DNA of 64,000 nucleotides from Podospora comata. Its lineage: Eukaryota; Ascomycota; Sordariomycetes; Sordariales; Podosporaceae. Below are positions 11,555 to 23,320 of this stretch, in pieces. The notes below the pieces were generated by a model. It was not told the DNA's origin and did no database searches. It saw only the letters and a program-made list of their open reading frames with translations. Both the position numbers and the translations under genes were made by a program. The stretch lies in NCBI GenBank assembly GCA_017354895.1, contig CP071493.1:2108001-2172000 (forward strand). The letters are read 5' to 3'. How positions within the stretch are numbered: the first letter of the stretch is position 1; the number at the start of each line of letters is the position of its first letter.

Positions 11555-12301
11555 TCAGTGAACCGTCCTAACACAAGCCCCTGTCCTGCTCAAGCTCGGG
11601 TTCCGGGCGCAGACCCCTACCCTGTGCACCACAAAGTGTAGGTCCCACACCCCTGAGCTGCCATCCAAGACAACGCTGATCCAACAGCACAACCGTCCTT
11701 GGCGGGACAGCGTAGCCGCCGCCTCCTCACTAAAGCCGGTGAAGTCGGCCAGCAGGGAGCGAGAAAAGACCCAGTCGTCTTGGTCGTCAATGTGGGGGAC
11801 GGCGCTTGTCACGAGCTCAAAGTCGGCGGCTGCGTCGTGGTGGTGCTGGTGGTGGTTGAGACCGACGACGTCGGCTGTGGAGGAGGGGAGGGCGATGGTG
11901 GAGAGGAATCCTTGGACCAGAGACCGTGGCAGGCCGATTCGCTCGACGAGGCCGGGGGCGTGATGGGAGGCGGGGGTGTGGCTGGTGACGTTGAGATAGC
12001 AGTGCGGGACGTGGATAAGGGCTGTAGTCATGAGCTGCGACTCTTGGAGTTGCCGACTGCGGTGGGGGCGACTCGTGGTGGGCATTGTGTTGGGTAGGGA
12101 CATGGTTTGGAGGCCTTGATAGCAGGTGTCGGTGGGCCATATGGCGACAATCAAGCTGTTGCCTTGGTTGCTGTCGGCGGGGACGTAGTGCCACTCGAGG
12201 GGTTGCATAGTGTGGTGCTGGCAGGAAAACTGGCTGGTGATGGGAGCCTCGTCGTCCAGAGGGGATGTGATCTCGAGAGCGGACATGATAGAACTGGCCA
12301 T
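11555..12301 (-). CDS. hypothetical protein, 248 aa
   Basis: A single open frame runs from a true ATG at 12301 to a stop at 11555. I do not recognise a domain. The N-terminal half looks like a folded globular segment (for example LEWHYVPADSNQG, LIVAIWPTDTCYQG); the middle carries a His-rich patch (NHHQHHHD); then comes HIDDQDDWVFSRSLLADFTGF and a C-terminal hydrophobic strand region CCWISVVLDGSSGVWDLHFVV. No signal peptide or clear membrane helix is visible. Overlapping frames on the opposite strand are shorter and low-complexity. It may have an upstream exon that I cannot find. It is probably a lineage-restricted protein. Confidence 0.6.
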   Translation of the reverse strand: MASSIMSALEITSPLDDEAPITSQFSCQHHTMQPLEWHYVPADSNQGNSLIVAIWPTDTCYQGLQTMSLPNTMPTTSRPHRSRQLQESQLMTTALIHVPHCYLNVTSHTPASHHAPGLVERIGLPRSLVQGFLSTIALPSSTADVVGLNHHQHHHDAAADFELVTSAVPHIDDQDDWVFSRSLLADFTGFSEEAAATLSRQGRLCCWISVVLDGSSGVWDLHFVVHRVGVCARNPSLSRTGACVRTVH

Positions 12302-14665
12302 GTCCGAAGTGAAAGACGAGTAGGAGGGGATCTGATCAGACTTTATGGCGGAGAAAACTGTCGTTGTTTGACCGAATTGTGATGTGTACCAGTCAACACA
12401 GGAGAGAACGACAGATGCCGTCCACAGCCTAGCAGCCAGGTCGGCGAATGTTTAACACTTGAGTCTTGAAGTCAAAGGTGTGTGTGAAACAGAAGGAAGG
12501 AAAGACGGGACGGCGGTGCCTCTTATCAGGAATACTGTCTCCGAGACATGCACACGGGATGGGATGTCAGCAGCAGACAGCCGGCTCTCCAGGTGAACGT
12601 TGGTTGGTGCTGGCCAGGTGAGATTCCCACGCTGGGACAGAGGTACCCCAGGCCGGGGTTCTGTTGCAGACCCAGTCAGCCAGACCACTCCAGATGTCAC
12701 TGCAGGGCGATGTAAGTTGGGGGTCCAAGCGCTACTGTGTGTGGTGCGTGCCTGGATTGTGCAACCCACGTTGGCTGTGATCCTGTCTGTCTCTTGGATG
12801 CTTTGTGGAGGTAACTGAGATCATGAGACAGGGAGAGAGTGACAGAGTGAAAGGTGGCCCACTGGGCCTGGGGATCGGCGGATAGGGTTGCGGGCAAAAT
12901 TGAGTAAAAGACAAGCCACCTCAGTCGGTAAGACAAAACAGACGACATATTTATTGGCCGAGGGAATAGTGAGGGTGTCTGGATGAGTTGCCGGCGGCAG
13001 CCCTAACCGTGCCGCGAGACCATTGCTCGACAGCCCGTCCTTGGCGTATTCACAAGATTCCTAAGGCGAGCTTGGCTGAAGGGGACTGCGCAAGAATGGA
13101 CCAAACCGGACAGGCGCCGGACAGCATTCATGGTCCCGACAGTTTGGACGAAGCCTCATAACCAACTGGCTAGCCTTGCCGCCGGAAGACTCTTCCAACA
13201 CTTGCGATTGGATTTTGGGCTAACAGTGAGGAGCTAAGGAGGTCTAGGGTGCTCAACAGGGAGGTAGAGAAACCCACCAGCATGCCATGGCGTCTGTGTG
13301 CGTTGTCCCAGACTCTCAGAGCAGAAGGCACAAAATGCGAGCTTGGGACCGATAATCTGACAAAAGATGATGACCCTCGAGTCTTGAATGGAGGCAACGC
13401 GCTTCTTTTTTCTGTATTCAGCTCGCTTCTGCCGATGCCCAGCTGCAATTGAGCCAACAGGAGGGCTGCGATACGGCCTGTCGGCCCGAGATGTCGATGG
13501 GTTCGGTTAGTCCCTGGCAGCGACGCACCTTGCCAGAGCTGACATGTTGGTAAAATGATGGTTCCGAAGAATATCGGGCTTTGCAGATCCCTTTCATTCA
13601 CGGGTGGCCCAACAGCCTGGGTCCGATCCCATCTTGGCGCAGCAATTGGCGCGATAGTCACAGTAGCTTCTTTCACTTGCTGCTTATGTACATGCCGTAT
13701 TTATGACCTGCCTGGAGATGGGACGGTGTGTATATCTTGGTCGGCCTCAACCATTGGCCGCTCGAACACTGGAAGCATGTCTGCCATCCTAAACCCGAAG
13801 ATCTGGGAATTCAGCTCCGATTCAGAATAGTGTAATCTCAAACCTGAAACCACAGAGAGTCGACCCAAATCCCCGATCCCGGGAATGCTACAGTGGAGCA
13901 CAATTCAAGTCTGGGGATCGAAAGCCACACGTTTGCTACCTTGGTAATGAGTCCAGTTTCAAAAAGGTTGTCCATCGTGTTTGGTATGTAGGTAGGTACC
14001 TTGAGGTAGGTATGTATAGGAGATGCTTGGAAGGGGTTCCACACCGGGAGCTTCTGTGGTCCCATTAGCAGATATATGCTTTTAAATGACTTTTATCTTC
14101 AATCAAGGTAGGTAGGTACACTAACGATTTCCCAAGGTCGCAGTGACTAGGGCTGCTCGGATTAAGTCAACCGGGCTGATCTTCAATTTCCCCGGATCAC
14201 AAACAATCGCAGCTTGAGCCCAGTGATCGAGTTCAGCCATTGTGGAGTCGCTCGGCGATGTTGTAAATGATTCCCGAAGTTAACGGCTGAATGCCAGGTG
14301 TGAGTGGTGGTCGGGGTGAAGGCGAAGGAGGGAAGCACACTTCGACATTGAACGAAGTTGATCTGCGAAGAATATCTAACTGCAGCAATCCGTTCCAAAG
14401 ATTCGGGCATCGGACCTTTCTGCCCGGTCAGCCATCAGCTGCGGCACATCATGCAGCCAGCCAGCCCCCAGTCTCTCTCCACAGATACCAAGGATAAACA
14501 GCCGCTTCAATGTCTCGGCCATACTTGTGGTATCATTATCAATAGGAGAAGTTAGTGACTCTGTGTACCCGGTGAGCTCAAAGCGACAAGTGATCGACGA
14601 GATGCCTCGGTTGCGTTCCCGAGAACCCCTGTTGATTGCCGCGGCTGAATGGGACAGTGCCTACC
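12302..14665. other. gene-free stretch
   Basis: About 2.4 kb with short unsupported frames. A cluster of TAGGTAGG/TACCTACC-like motifs lies at 13980-14120, a common simple-sequence type in sordariomycetes. Confidence 0.5.
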
Positions 14666-15777
14666 TTATTTCTTGATGTCGAGGATATCTTCAATCACCG
14701 CATCCACGAGCTGGCTGGCGAAGATGGCTTCGCCCACAGGCGGGTTGACATTCGCCTCTGGGCGAGCAGGAACGAACATGCCGGGCCGGAAAACAGAAAT
14801 TTTGATGTTGGCGTTCTATAACCAAGAGTCAGTAAGCATTCACCATCAGGTATCGATAAATGTAACAAGAACGCAAGAAATGGATGCATAAATAATCCAG
14901 TATTTGAAAACAGTATATACACAAAAAGGCAAAACTGGAGGAAAACCCCTTTATTGATGAAATATTGAGCCTGGCTGCCAACCTTGAACTTGAACCAAGA
15001 AATCAATCTCTGTAAACCAAACAGCCGATTTCTATCCAAACTCTCCCTACCTTACCAACCGAATGTCTCAACAGAATCATACTATACCTCGGCATGAAGC
15101 CATAGACTGACTAGGCCCCCAGTAACAAACAGAAAAATCTCTTGAAAGAACAAAACAAAACATCACGTACCACAAGCCGCTCGGACAACAGCTCCATGGC
15201 CTCTTCGGTCTCTTCCTCATCCCAACTGTTGGCCGCCCAGTTCACCAAGGCAAACCGGAACGGCCGCTCGCTCGCCGGGGGCAGGTGTCGGATCACCTGG
15301 TCGAGGAACGTCTTGGCACCTCCGAGGCAGCGGTCAACTTGAACTCTCTTGCCGGCCTCGGTTTCAACCTCCACGAAACGGTCATCCGAAACAGTGAAGG
15401 CTTCGACCTCACCGGCAAGAGAGTCCCAGTTGAACCAGGCGTCGCTGATAGATCGACGCCTCTCGGAGGGCCTCGGACGCTCGTCAACACAGGGTTTCGG
15501 CGGCAACGCCCTATTTCAAGTCAGCGCTGGGTTCGAGAAGGTTTTCAGGAGGCAGGCCATACCAGATGCAGGCTTGAGTGCCCGCGAGCTTCTCGATCAG
15601 CTCCGGCTCGTACGACATGAAGTCCTGGTGGGCCAGGTGCTGGGCCTTAGCAGAATACTCATGTGGCATCGCTGCCGGGGACAGTATATAGACATCTTGG
15701 ATGTCTCCGCTTGCTAGGCACTGGAAAGCAATGGCGTCTCCCACCAGGCCAGTCGAGTAGACGATGATGATCTTCAT
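14666..15777 (-). CDS. NAD(P)-binding Rossmann-fold protein
   Basis: Three exons on the minus strand: 15563-15777, 15171-15510 and 14666-14815, giving 234 aa. Intron 1 (52 nt, GTATGG...AAATAG with a CTGAC branch site) joins ...ACIW to ALPPKP, as in fungal atypical-SDR proteins. Intron 2 is long (355 nt, GTACGT...TTATAG) and brings in NANIKISVFRPGMFVPAR, a typical C-terminal part; a further exon inside it cannot be excluded. The N-terminus MKIIIVYSTGLVGDA is the Rossmann beta-strand with a degenerate GxxGxxG. A central segment FALVNWAANSWDEEETEEAMELL carries the substrate-domain helix. Relatives are annotated as NAD(P)-binding or nucleoside-diphosphate-sugar epimerase-like; no reaction is known. 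Part of exon 2 is duplicated near 16950-17146. Confidence 0.78.
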
Positions 15778-16627
15778 TTTTGCTTGTTCTTGGTGCTGCT
15801 GATAGAATGAAGCACTTTGGTGTTTTGTCTTTGTCGGGAGAAATAAGGGCCAAATTAAAGCTGCTTGGTGGTGGTCATCTTGGAGCCTATGCTGAGGTGG
15901 CTTCTGCTCCTTCCAGTCCTATTTTTTCCTCATTGCTATTGTTCCTTCCTTTTACTTCTGTTACTCCAACCTACCCAGAGACCCGCTTATTCCAGTTCAG
16001 ATCTCTGAACCGGAAAGAACAAGGAACTTCAGTAGAATAATTCAAAAAGCCTTAGATTCCCGATTTCTGATATTGACTGTTTCAAGGTGAGGTAATATTG
16101 GCTGCGTTGATTCTTGGCGATGAAAGTCTTCCTTTGGTTCAGTAAAGACTGGATACCTGGTGTTCATGCCACCACGCTACACTTCACCAGCTGTTCCGAC
16201 CCCAAGCAATGAAACATGGATAATAGACTGTGCCATATATCTAGTCCAAGCATTTCGGTTTCACTTGTATATCTTGAATTTGTGGACATGTTTCTGGCTA
16301 CCTACATTAAACAGGCATATCCTCTGAATCAACTTCGAAGGTATTATCTCAGCGGCTCCATCCCTCACCTTCTCAACCACATTCAACGTGATACCACAGT
16401 TCAACAACCAACCTCATCTTTGTTGTCTGATGTGCTGCTCCAGTTCGCCTGGAAAGGCAGGAATCAGGGAACAAGAGAGCGGCTGGGTGGGGGAATGATG
16501 TCGTCCTCCTTCCCCATTTCTGGTGCGAGGGGCAGCTGAGCGGGTTTAGGCTCCGATCCTATGACACGGGACAACAGAGAAAACTCTGCCTACCTTTCTG
16601 TGGGGCAAGAAAAACTCTCCTCTTATA

Positions 16628-16685
16628 TCTTCTCTCTCTTCTCTTCTTCTCTTCTTTTCATCTTCTCATCTTCTCATCTTCTTCC
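16628..16685. repeat. TC-rich simple repeat
   Basis: A polypyrimidine tract made of repeated TCTTC, CTCTTC and ATCTTCTC units. Confidence 0.8.
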
Positions 16686-16949
16686 AAACACAAACATCCA
16701 AGAAATCTACGCCCTCCGCGGGAGGTGCCTCGGAGGCTCCTCAACATAAGGGTCTTCGACCTCAAATTCGTGCCCGCCCCCCGCGCACTCAAACTCAAAC
16801 ATGCCGTCCCCTCGGGGCACTCAACCTCAAACGTGATGGGGTTGGGCTGTCTTCCAACTTCATCCTGGGGGGAAGGCTCTTCTCCGGCATCATTCTGGGG
16901 GGGCGGGCGCCCATTACAAAGTCGGTTGGGTTTTTCGACACCCCTCCAA

Positions 16950-17146
16950 GAGGCAGCGGTCAACTTGAACTCTCTTGTCGACCTTTCACCGGGTTCATTC
17001 CCTCACTGATGCCAGAGTTGCCCACCGTCAACTCTCAGCATCATGGCACAGAGTTGGGTCTTCGCGGGGGAATTGTCTGCCCTCAATGCCATCATGTATG
17101 CAGACGTCTTGCCGGCTTCAGTTTCGACCTCCACGAAACGGCCATC
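16950..17146 (-). pseudogene. decayed partial copy of Rossmann gene exon 2
   Basis: Bases 16950-16977 match 15324-15351 of the intact gene exactly (28 nt). Bases 17108-17146 match 15348-15387 with a handful of differences, mostly transitions. The two matches are adjacent in the gene but are split here by about 130 bp of unrelated sequence. The motif CTTG sits at both edges of the extra piece. On the minus strand the copy would encode the VEVETEAGK and RVQVDRCL segments, but no long open frame remains. It is a duplicated, interrupted fragment rather than a gene. Confidence 0.65.
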
Positions 17147-20086
17147 TCAAGATATTTGCTCTCGGGCTACATGGAGCACGATAAGATCAATGTATATCAC
17201 TATACCTTGCGACTCATCATAGAATACTAATCGATCATTGTACAGTATAACCTGGGCCTTTCGTCGCCGCTCCATCACTTGGGTCACAGTGCACGATGAG
17301 ATTTCGCCCTAAGCGAAACAAGGGTTTCGAGACCAATGGTTTCACCAGAAGCAGTGGGAAGAATCATCACAAAGATATTCTTGAGGTGGAGATGAAACAC
17401 GGTGATATGACGGTGCCGGTAAGTTTTCCCATTCCCCAGCAAGTTACCTATGGTTCGATTGCTGACCCTAGTCCAGACAACCAGAGTCAAGGATGCAAAT
17501 GGCTGTGCAGCTCTGTTGATCATTGAAACGAACTCATGGAGAAGGAAAAGGGCTGTCAACGCCGCCGTCGACAAAGAGTCGTTCGAGGGATGGTCGGGAA
17601 GGGTGGTCATGATTCTGATTTGGTTTCAATATCTCGTCTATGTCAGCTATTAACTACCTCGAGTAGGGAACTGGAGGATCAATACATGTATATATGGATC
17701 TGCTCTTGTCACGGAAATGTCTAACATTCTTCATATTGTCATTTGATCGTGCTCGCAGTGCCGTTACTGTTTCTTGTGATTCTAAGGCCTCGATAATATC
17801 ATGCCGCAGAGTTTGCGCACCAAGTGATTGATACCGTGTTGGATGCCTGGTGACCGTTGACATTCGCAGGGGTCATATCTTGTTCCTGTGGTCAAGTTGG
17901 AGGAGACACAGACAGCCACAGAATGGTGAATGCTTCACGTGCTGTTCATTGACGACACCGGGAGATGGGCATCATGGCCAATGATAAATCGACCTCACAC
18001 TGTACATCTTCAGCCCCATGATCTAACGGCACGTCATTTCTATAGAGTTACCCGGAGATTCCCGCAATGGTTATTTGTGGCATTGAATTCGGGCATCTTG
18101 TGTATGTCGCGTGTTTTAAGATTATGATGCTGTTCGTGCTTCACCAAGGTACCCTGACGGGCTGAAAACCGTGATAGACCACACTCACAGTTTCGGTTGA
18201 GATTTGACACGCAGATTGCACAAGATATGAGTATCATCAGCACTAGAAAACATTTCGTGGACTTGAAGATCATCCGCCCCGTGCCGCTGGGACAAGATTG
18301 AACCCATCGTCACGAGGTCAATTTGGCAATCTCGCGCGATAAGACGATCCATTGAAAACAAACATCACAAGGCCAGGACAAGAGCCAATGGGAACGCGAG
18401 AAACGTGTTGAAAATTCCAGAACGTCTGGAGCCGTGCCCGGAGCCACTTTCAGTTGGAGCTCAGCACCCCGGCCAGCATCGTTCTTGGGGAACCAATAGC
18501 GGCTTGGTAGCGAGTTGAGGAAATCTGGGGAACCCCCACGCGAACGGGATATACGGGGGGGGACAAGGCGCGGGCCTCACGTGAGACTTGCTCGATGCAA
18601 GCAGGCAAGGGAACCTGGCTGCCAATTAATTGGGGTTTTAAGGGGAAAGGAGCAGGAGGAGGACAAAGGAATGATGGACAGAGGATCGGGAAAAAGAGCG
18701 ACGAGAACACGACAACTTGTTGGAAGACGCGAAGGCGATCGATCAATGATTTTGAGGTTAAAGCGTGTGGGGGTGGATCTGGGAGATATTCCTGGCTCTG
18801 GCTCAGGAGAAAAGAAGCAAGGAGGCTCGGGCGAGAACAGCCCGAAATGCCCTTGCTTCTCCATCATCTTCATCAGACATGGGGAAGCGGTGTGGCTCCA
18901 TGATGTGTGATGGGCGTGAGGTGTTGGATGACAGAGTGGGGGAAAACGGCAGCTAGGAAAGTAAAAAGGAATTAAAAAAAAAAAAAAAAAACATGCCTGG
19001 ATGACGAAACCGAGTGAGATTTTTGGCTTCTGGCCGAGCGAAAACCGGGTGGTTTCCATTGATCAGTTGGAAGCCCCGATGCCGTCCTCCTTGTGAGGGA
19101 GGGAGTGGGTGGTGTTGATGAGAATGGTCACGACTTGGAATTTTGGGGATTTGCCCCTGACAGAGCCATGCCGCCAATGGTCTTTGACATCGGGGGCGCC
19201 AAGCTCGTTGCTCGAATGTTGGGGGTCACCCCACTGTAACACTGCACATCTTTGGGTCTTTGGGTCCGTCGACTTGCACTCCCGTGGTTTTGGAGACGAG
19301 CATTTTTCCCGAACTTTGTGTCCCCAAAACTGGATTTGCCGTGCTACCCTTCCAGCCAACGGGTAGCTTGTCGTTAGGCGATACAAACAGCCTACTGACA
19401 CATAGAATGGGAAAGGTGACGGGTGCATTACCTGATGGGATCATGGCCACAGCATGGTGTTTAGTTTGACCAGAGGTGCCATCACGAGATCATATTCGTT
19501 CCAGCTATTGCCCAGATCGGGACCAGATTACCCGACACCCATGTATGCGGTGTATCTCACCGCTGTCTTTGCCCGGCTGATACTGGGAAACGCAACCACC
19601 TACAGCTGTGTCTGTTCAATGACTGGTTCTGGAGGAAATTCCAGATGCCTTGGGGCGCTTTTCTGGGTAGGGCAAAACTGACCAGTCGGTAGGCGTGGCA
19701 TCTTCGGTGTGCATGCCACGCAAGCCATGATCCGGCTCCGGTGTCACTTCCGCGTGGCTAGCCGCTTCTTGTCTGTGGTGAAGCCCCCATCAGTCATGCT
19801 CGGCATCCCGACTCTTTGGCGCCCCCACGCGAGGCAAAGATGCTAGACAAGGACCACACTCTTGGCAAGAGGCACCCCTGGGTCTTTCATCATTGCTAGA
19901 GCCTCAGATGTCCTTGTCTTGCCAGGGGCTCGCCTTCCGAGAAGATCGGGCCGGCAGGGATGCCTCAATGCCTACGGCTTAAGCTGTGTTCCTTCAGGTC
20001 CGTATATCTTCCCCGTCATTCCTTTCCTGGTTGTCCACCTGACTTCAACTTGGATCACCTTTGCTCCACCCTGATCAAGCGTTGTG

Positions 20087-20095
20087 GTATAAGTA
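20087..20095 (+). promoter_or_regulatory. TATA-like element of aldolase gene
   Basis: GTATAAGTA lies about 190 bp upstream of the chosen ATG at 20282, followed by a C/T-rich leader as is usual in fungi. Confidence 0.4.
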
Positions 20096-20281
20096 CCCGA
20101 GACTCAACCTTTCCCTTCCTCCATCACCACCATCTCTTGTGCCCATTCGCCAGTTACACTATTGCTATATCACTACCCTCTCAAACTCTTACCACCAAAA
20201 CCTGCATCAGGCACTCGAAGCCAACTCATACTATCAGTCAAGTCTATTCCCAGGCCTGATATTCTGTCCCATAGATCAACA

Positions 20282-21331
20282 ATGGAGCCTTCAACAAACT
20301 TCGGCATGCCCGTCACGCCGACCCACCTTCCATCAGACACCTTCGACGAGCAGAGCCAACTAGGAAGACTTCCCAATGGCGTCTACGTACCCATGCTGGC
20401 CTTCTTTACGCCTGACGACGAGGTTGACATTCCCGCGACGCAACGACACACGGCGCGCTTGCTCGCAGCCGGTGTAAGTGGGCTGGTGGTCCACGGCTCC
20501 AACGGCGAAGCAGTCCACATGTCCCGTCAAGAACGCAAGTCTGTGATCAAGGCGGTGGCCGACGCCGTCAGACACGAATCAGACCATGCTCAAATGCCCA
20601 TCATTGCTGGCTGCTGCGCCCAGTCCATCCGAGAAACCGTTGAGCTGTGTCAAGAGTCGAAGGAAGCCGGGGCCACACATGCCCTCGTTCTCCCACCAGG
20701 CTACTACGCTGGGATTCTCAACAAGGACATCATTGTCGACTTCTTTCACAGCGTTGCGTCCAAGTCTCCCATCCCGCTGCTTGTCTACAACTTTCCCGGC
20801 GCGGCCAACGGAGTCGACCTTGATTCCGACACCATCCTCCGCATTGCCGCGCACCCTCGTGTTGTCGGTGTCAAGCTGACGTGTGGAAACACTGGAAAGC
20901 TCGCCCGCCTCGTTGTTGATACACCAAAGGTTCGCAACGGCAAGCACGACTTTTTTGTTGCTGGTGGCAGTGCCGACTTTGTTCTCCAAGGCTTGGCCGT
21001 TGGTGCTCATGGAACAATCAGTGGCTTTGCCAACCTTGCCCCCAGAGCCTGTGTGAGGATTGGGGAGCTTTTCGAGCAAGGGAAACTGGCTGAGGCAAGA
21101 GATCTCCAACATGAGGTTGCCAGGGGTGACTGGCTTGCGATCCGCTACGGGTTCGTTGGTGTTAAGGCTGCGATGCCATACTTCCACGGTCAAGGAGAGT
21201 TGGCTTGCGTGGAGCCACGGCTGCCATTCAAATCGTTGGCGCAGGATGGTGATGCGGTCAAGGAGATTCAGCAAGGCATGGCTGGAGTGTTGGAGATTGA
21301 GCAGCGACTTGTTGCAGAGGCTATCGCTTAG
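20282..21331 (+). CDS. DHDPS-family aldolase (HOGA/LGA1-like)
   Basis: Single exon, 349 aa, with start context CAACAATGG; the frame is open 40 codons upstream but those residues do not fit the family. It is a class I aldolase of the dihydrodipicolinate synthase/N-acetylneuraminate lyase superfamily with a TIM-barrel. The phosphate/carboxylate-binding motif is GSNGEA (72-77), the catalytic Tyr is in LLVYNFPG (Y169), the Schiff-base Lys is in VVGVKLTCGN (K198), and GGSADF follows at 229-233. Fungi do not make lysine from DHDPS, so likely roles are 4-hydroxy-2-oxoglutarate aldolase or the L-threo-3-deoxy-hexulosonate aldolase of D-galacturonate breakdown. The sequence alone does not separate these. 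No partner pathway gene is adjacent. It has no obvious mitochondrial presequence. Confidence 0.88.
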   Translation: MEPSTNFGMPVTPTHLPSDTFDEQSQLGRLPNGVYVPMLAFFTPDDEVDIPATQRHTARLLAAGVSGLVVHGSNGEAVHMSRQERKSVIKAVADAVRHESDHAQMPIIAGCCAQSIRETVELCQESKEAGATHALVLPPGYYAGILNKDIIVDFFHSVASKSPIPLLVYNFPGAANGVDLDSDTILRIAAHPRVVGVKLTCGNTGKLARLVVDTPKVRNGKHDFFVAGGSADFVLQGLAVGAHGTISGFANLAPRACVRIGELFEQGKLAEARDLQHEVARGDWLAIRYGFVGVKAAMPYFHGQGELACVEPRLPFKSLAQDGDAVKEIQQGMAGVLEIEQRLVAEAIA

Positions 21332-23320
21332 TTTGGAGAAGAAACTAGACGCATTTTACAGATTTTAATGACTTTTCACTAGGGCCCAGGGCTGGATTGC
21401 AAGAAGGGGATTTGGGAGATAGTGGTTATCAAAAGGATTTGCTTTTGGGGTCTGCTAGACAAAGGAAGGTACTCGGGAATTTTTGTATAGGGTTATCAGG
21501 AGTTCAAATCAACCTGTAGATCACAAGCAAGGGCTTTGCTTTGCTGAATGAATTATTTTCTTTGACAACTTCCCTTCTGGCTCGGACTTTAAAACCAGCC
21601 CACAACACCTCCAACCTGGCTTCCTGGCTTCCTGGCTTTGTACACCTCAAACCAGCTGACCCACCTTGACGCCTAGTAACGTGATTGCCTCGTCCCAGTT
21701 CACCTATGTTCCACAACTTCAACCCCCCTCAAGCAGAGCCTCTCCCGACCCAAGTATAAGAGTAAAAGCAGGCAACACAAAAACCTGTGACCCCCCAATC
21801 CTGAATCCCACCATGGTAACGCCCGCCTTTATGTCGGTCAACCTCAAAATCCCACGCCATGGTTCTCCCAAATGATGGCGGTTGATCTTCACTTCTCGAG
21901 TCTCCGAGGTCGCTCAAGTACTTGCCTCACATGCCAATTTTACCTGTGGCCAAGGTACGCACAAAGCCTGTATCGCTTCAGCATGAGCGACACCCCCACG
22001 CTGGTCCGCATCATCATGGCGTATGCATATTCCATCCTATTCAGCCGCTTTCAATCCGTCCATGTACATGTACATCCATGTATAGGTACCGGCATACATA
22101 CGCCCGACCCGACCGGAGTGAACGTGGCTTGAGGATCAATGCAGGTCAGATTGTTAGCGAGGGATGATCAAAGTTTCAAAGTGCTCTTTTTCTCCCATCC
22201 AAGTGGAAACCTGGCTCACTCATACAAGTTCGTCTCATCCAACCACAGTCTCTGATTACATCCCATTCCCAGCCTTATCATGAACGATTTGCAAACACTC
22301 TCAGCTTTAGGCCTCACCGCCATATCCTCAGCTCGCTCGTAAGAAACGGGGATACTGCCCACCTCTGATTCATACAAATCCCACACGGCCATTCGAATAC
22401 CCCCATTGTCGTGCCAGCACTGATGTGCCCTCCTCTGCATGGTGTGTAACGCTAAGCACAACCCCCAACCCAGTCCAGATGTTTTGTTTTCTTCCTCTAC
22501 CGCTGTATGCCCGAAGAAAACCTAGGCAACGCCACATAAATCCTACCCACCGCTCTGGGATCCTTCTCGAAGAAAATCCCAGCTCAAGTCACCCTTTCGT
22601 GGGGGTGGTCAGCAACGAGTTTTACATGCCAAATTGTTCCACCGGGCGGCGGGCGTAGGGGGTCTAACCAACTCACCGAAACAGCCTCGTAATGCCCTCT
22701 CAGCCAGGAGACAGCTGAAATACTTCCTTCATCGCGGATTGGACAAACAAGGCGTGGCTTATTCTCACTCTCGGGATAAACAAAGCCAATTTCATCACAA
22801 TATATCACCCAACCCCCGTCAATCACCTCACATACCCAATAGTTCGTTAGTTGGGCGCATATGAATTGTATTTACTGCCTCAAAAAACGTGGCTGCCCGG
22901 CCAAAACTATATGCAAATGTAATGCCGGTTCTCCCGTAATATATGATGCGCTGGATGCCAGAGAGCTAAGTATATAATGGACGTGTCGCTTCCTCCCTCT
23001 CGTCTCCGTCATCAAAGCAACGTAACTATTGCTGTACTATGCTACATGAAGCTCTGGGGATGAGCGCAGTTCGTTTGCCAATTCCGCTGAATATTTAATG
23101 TTGGGGTGTGTAAGGGCAGCAGCTTGTCGTAAGGAAACCCGGCTTGTCGTCGTGAGGGAACCCAACTTGTCATCGCGAGGGAACCGCCTTGTCGCAAACG
23201 GAACCATCCGCCATAGCGTACCCTGCCAATCAGGTAAACCTCTCGGACCAAAACCTCCACCAAGGTATCACCAAGGCCAAAGACCGAATAACCCTGCCCG
23301 TATGAATGCCGTCGGCCCAT
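21332..23320. other. gene-free stretch
   Basis: About 2 kb between the aldolase and the minus-strand chromodomain gene. It carries the 3' ends of both and a short tandem repeat (listed separately). No supported coding frame is present. Confidence 0.5.
23122..23206. repeat. imperfect tandem repeat, about 4 copies
   Basis: Units begin at about 23122, 23142, 23165 and 23188. The consensus is CTTGTCGTCGTGAGGGAACC, about 20-23 nt. The two middle copies are the longest and most alike; the outer copies are diverged. It lies about 120 bp past the stop of the chromodomain gene. Confidence 0.7.

Larger units (their letters stand above)
15778..20281. other. gene-free stretch with decayed duplicate
   Basis: About 4.5 kb with no intact gene. 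It holds a TC-rich simple repeat, a decayed copy of part of the neighbouring Rossmann gene (listed separately), an A-run of about 18 nt at 18974-18991, and at its right end the aldolase promoter. Frames around 16660-16960 have a mildly coding look on the minus strand but break off. Confidence 0.5.

Noticed and set aside
11699-12097. 132-codon plus-strand frame rich in Gly and Val
   Set aside because: Shadow of the 248-aa minus-strand gene; low complexity.
13170-13676. 168-codon minus-strand frame
   Set aside because: No recognisable motif, no promoter or splice support, composition like noncoding DNA.
18577-19059. 160-codon minus-strand frame with Phe run
   Set aside because: Its Phe run comes from the poly(A) tract at 18974-18991; no family resemblance.
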